This document shows positions 6,537 to 8,234 of a stretch of 8,234 nucleotides of DNA, one piece after another (the first letter of the stretch is position 1; each line of letters starts with the position of its first letter). The stretch comes from an uncultured Atopobium sp. (lineage in GTDB: Bacteria > Actinomycetota > Coriobacteriia > Coriobacteriales > Atopobiaceae), in assembly GCA_900555335.1 (NCBI GenBank), contig USKU01000055.1:1-8234 (forward strand), given 5' to 3'. Made by a program: the position numbers and the translations under genes. The notes under the pieces are model-generated. The model worked only from the letters and a program-made list of their open reading frames with translations, was not told the origin of the DNA and made no database searches.

Positions 6537-6578
6537 CTTATACCCCTATGTCTGACTTATATACATAATCTAAGTCAG
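6537..6578 (-). promoter_or_regulatory. Candidate dnaK operator and promoter
   Basis: A perfect 8-base inverted repeat, CTGACTTA (6552-6559) and TAAGTCAG (6571-6578), spans an 11-base AT-rich centre. Ten bases downstream on the minus strand is TATAAG (6542-6537), the best -10-like box in the region; the right-hand arm and centre of the repeat would cover its -35 position, where no good TTGACA match is seen. The repeat has no T-run after it on the minus strand, so I do not read it as a terminator for the membrane gene. It is a plausible repressor site for the chaperone operon but does not match the HAIR consensus (CTTGAGT-N7-ACTCAAG) known for Streptomyces HspR. Confidence 0.5.
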
Positions 6579-6608
6579 TTTGTAGTAGATTTTTTAGAAT
6601 TGAAATAT

Positions 6609-7574
6609 TTATTCTATTGCCACACTTGTGAAAGTACCATTATATACGTCTATATTTGCTTTAGGTATCCAGCGAAATGATTTACTAGATATTGATAATC
6701 TTAGATTTTCATTTTCATCAATACAAATAGTACCTGGTCGAACACAATAAAAATCTTTAGATTCGGCTACAACTACTGTCGTGGCAATATAGTCTCCAGT
6801 ATTAATGTTCCCGGCATCTCGAGTAATCAAATATTGCTTATTTGTGTATGATGTCATTAGACCCAACACAATAAAAACAATTACAAAAGCTACGAATGAT
6901 ATTGCTATGCGTAATGTAGATTTCATTAATTTGGAAAAGAAACTCTTTAAATAGTCAGGGGTTGATAATTCAACTTCTCCATTTAAAGTATTTTCATTCT
7001 TTTCACTTGCAAAAAGAATGAGAGAAATCATTATTACGGCGCACATAGCTGTAGAAATAAAACTACTAAGTGATATAATAATTATATAAATTAATTGATT
7101 GATAGCTATTAAATTTTGAAAAATAAAATTTCTAGAATTGGTTATTATTAAAGCTAAAGCCGTGAAAAAATAAATAAATAAATTTGAAATCAGAAAACAC
7201 AAACTATCTTTTTGCCTTATTACTGAATATGCTAAAAGAATTAAGGCAACGCATAGAGAAAGTATTTCAAACATAAAAGCCAGTTGTGAAGAAAAAATTA
7301 TGCTAAGAACTGAAAAAAGTACAGTAAATAAAAATTGAAGCTTTGATTTTGAAAAGTACAATTTTAGAATACAGTAAGTAAATAATATTAAAACACTCAT
7401 ATAAGCAAAAAGTGGTAATAGACTGAAGACCTCACTCTCCCAATCTGTAAATAAACCTCCCAATGAAAGACCATAAGGAAGTAATCGGCCATATTTGAAT
7501 GAGTAAATAAAAATAAGCAAAACTGGACTTAAATCTCGCAAGTTACGGAGGAAATAATTAACCTTATTTTTCAT
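6609..7574 (-). CDS. Multi-pass membrane protein of unknown function, AT-rich
   Basis: I do not recognise a family. The 321-residue protein has about seven hydrophobic segments (roughly residues 15-27, 50-73, 79-97, 100-119, 125-145, 155-188 and 220-241). A polar loop follows at 190-210, and the soluble C-terminal domain of about 80 residues looks strand-rich (GDYIATTVVVAESKDFYCVRPG at about 260-281; two cysteines, 277 and 284). No catalytic motif is evident. The frame stays open upstream to a TTG at 7607, but that codon overlaps a perfect TATAAT box, so I chose the ATG at 7574; its ribosome site (AGAAGTGAG) is weak. Base and codon use (many ATA, TTA, AAA, AAT) is far more AT-rich than in dnaK or the aldolase on either side, which suggests horizontal acquisition. 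It stands alone, 61 bases after the aldolase stop and 191 bases before dnaK. Confidence 0.72.
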   Translation of the reverse strand: MKNKVNYFLRNLRDLSPVLLIFIYSFKYGRLLPYGLSLGGLFTDWESEVFSLLPLFAYMSVLILFTYCILKLYFSKSKLQFLFTVLFSVLSIIFSSQLAFMFEILSLCVALILLAYSVIRQKDSLCFLISNLFIYFFTALALIITNSRNFIFQNLIAINQLIYIIIISLSSFISTAMCAVIMISLILFASEKNENTLNGEVELSTPDYLKSFFSKLMKSTLRIAISFVAFVIVFIVLGLMTSYTNKQYLITRDAGNINTGDYIATTVVVAESKDFYCVRPGTICIDENENLRLSISSKSFRWIPKANIDVYNGTFTSVAIE

Positions 7575-7606
7575 CTCACTTCTTTCAACACATTTAGTTA
7601 AATTCA

Positions 7607-7612
7607 ATTATA
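7607..7612 (-). promoter_or_regulatory. -10 box of a probable promoter for the membrane-protein gene
   Basis: The minus strand reads TATAAT at 7612-7607, a perfect -10 consensus, 32 bases before the ATG at 7574. At 16-18 bases upstream I see no good -35 match (GCTCGC or neighbours), and there is no TG extension. The promoter is therefore supported by one element and by position only. Confidence 0.45.
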
Positions 7613-7635
7613 AATCCTATGAGTTTTTGCGAGCA

Positions 7636-8234
7636 TTACAGCAACGTATCCCTACCATAAGTCTCACGCCAGGCAGTGGAGAACTCATCAACAGCAATCT
7701 TTGTGCCAGGATGATCCATCATTGTGTAGACAATATCAGGTGGAAGAGTAACTGCATCGATACCTGCAGAAATAAGCGCATGAACCTGCTCAGTATTCTT
7801 AAACGATGCAGCAAGAATCTTGGAATTCAGCCCATGAGTCTCAAGCATCTGCATAAGGTCAAAAACCTGACCGATGCCGTCACCATAATTACACATGCGG
7901 TTAACATAAGGAGCCAGATAATCTGCGCCATTCATGGCCGCCAAAAATGCCTCGTCGGCTGAATAAATTGCAGTTGCAAGAACGCCGAGGCCCTCGGACT
8001 TGAGCTGTTTAATTGCTTTGTATCCGTTGCGGGTAACAGGAATCTTCACATAGGTATTCTCGGGACGAAGACCGCATATATAGCGAGCCTCTTCCAGCAT
8101 CTTCTGGTAGTCAGTTGAAACAACCTGCACAAAGAACTTTTGCTCGGGAAGCAGGTACTCTACGAACTCCTTGATTACCTGTTCGGGTTGCTTACCACTT
8201 CTAGTGATGATTGCAGGATTGGTGGTAACTCCAT
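7636..8234 (-). CDS. Fructose-6-phosphate aldolase / small transaldolase family, 5' end missing
   Basis: The frame is open to the right edge, so it begins outside the window; about 199 residues are visible and roughly 24 are missing compared with E. coli FsaA (220). It opens with GVTTNPAII, the family's first signature, and has the Schiff-base lysine in YVKIPVT. It shares with FsaA the glutamine in the FFVQVVST strand (FsaA Gln59) and the tyrosine in APYVNR (FsaA Tyr131), positions that separate fructose-6-phosphate aldolase from true transaldolase, which has Phe at the latter. The C-terminal AASF-K and ITLP-like (VTLPPDIV) phrases also match. The enzyme would cleave fructose 6-phosphate to dihydroxyacetone and glyceraldehyde 3-phosphate, or act on a related sugar phosphate, in the cytoplasm. 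Residue comparison is from memory of FsaA, so the substrate remains open. The next gene starts 61 bases on, and I see no terminator between. Confidence 0.87.
   Translation of the reverse strand, partial: GVTTNPAIITRSGKQPEQVIKEFVEYLLPEQKFFVQVVSTDYQKMLEEARYICGLRPENTYVKIPVTRNGYKAIKQLKSEGLGVLATAIYSADEAFLAAMNGADYLAPYVNRMCNYGDGIGQVFDLMQMLETHGLNSKILAASFKNTEQVHALISAGIDAVTLPPDIVYTMMDHPGTKIAVDEFSTAWRETYGRDTLL

Noticed and set aside
6552..6578. Terminator of the membrane-protein gene
   Set aside because: The palindrome has an AT-rich 8-base stem and 11-base loop, and no T-run follows on the minus strand, so it lacks the features of an intrinsic terminator.
7575..7607. TTG start of the membrane protein at 7607 (11 extra residues)
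   Set aside because: The TTG overlaps the perfect TATAAT box and has no ribosome site. The ATG at 7574 begins at the usual short, basic stretch before the first membrane segment.
1..8234. CRISPR array, tRNA or rRNA genes, insertion sequence
   Set aside because: No spaced direct repeats of CRISPR length, no tRNA-like cloverleaf, no rRNA sequence and no transposase frame or terminal repeats were seen. The only tandem array is the heptamer, which has no spacers.

Overview
The window carries a protein-folding operon flanked by unrelated accessory genes. Every gene I can support lies on the minus strand, so transcription runs from the high to the low coordinates. The order dnaK-grpE-dnaJ-hspR, with a MerR-type HspR repressor as the last gene, is the actinobacterial arrangement (Streptomyces, Bifidobacterium, Coriobacteriia), unlike the HrcA/CIRCE layout of Bacillota. 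Base composition is moderate rather than the high GC of Streptomyces. I therefore infer an Actinomycetota genome, possibly a Coriobacteriia member of the Atopobium/Olsenella kind. The class is an inference from layout and composition; I could not run a search.

In transcription order (high to low coordinates): 7636-8234 is the 3' part of a small transaldolase-family gene whose residues fit fructose-6-phosphate aldolase. 6609-7574 is an AT-rich gene for an unrecognised multi-pass membrane protein. 6418-6608 is the dnaK upstream region, with a perfect 8-bp inverted repeat and a nested repeat cluster, but no copy of the classic HspR site (HAIR). 4513-6417 is dnaK, 3544-4389 grpE, 2579-3511 a zinc-finger-less dnaJ and 2109-2579 hspR, which overlaps dnaJ by one base. 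A strong intrinsic terminator at 2040-2077 ends the operon.

Downstream come a 70-bp heptamer tandem repeat (1965-2034) and a stand-alone ABC half-transporter (279-1913). Last is the 5' part of a RelB/DinJ-type antitoxin gene (1-213), which has its own promoter framed by an inverted repeat (226-264). The toxin partner, if present, lies beyond the left edge.

DnaK, DnaJ and GrpE form one chaperone cycle: DnaJ stimulates ATP hydrolysis by DnaK, GrpE exchanges the nucleotide, and HspR, in characterised actinobacteria, represses the operon with DnaK as co-repressor. The outer genes have no evident link to this cycle. The most unusual items are the heptamer array, the non-HAIR operator candidate at dnaK, the AT-rich orphan membrane gene, the neatly framed antitoxin promoter and a very long antisense reading frame across dnaK and grpE, which I judge a codon-bias artefact. 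I found no convincing new multi-gene system.
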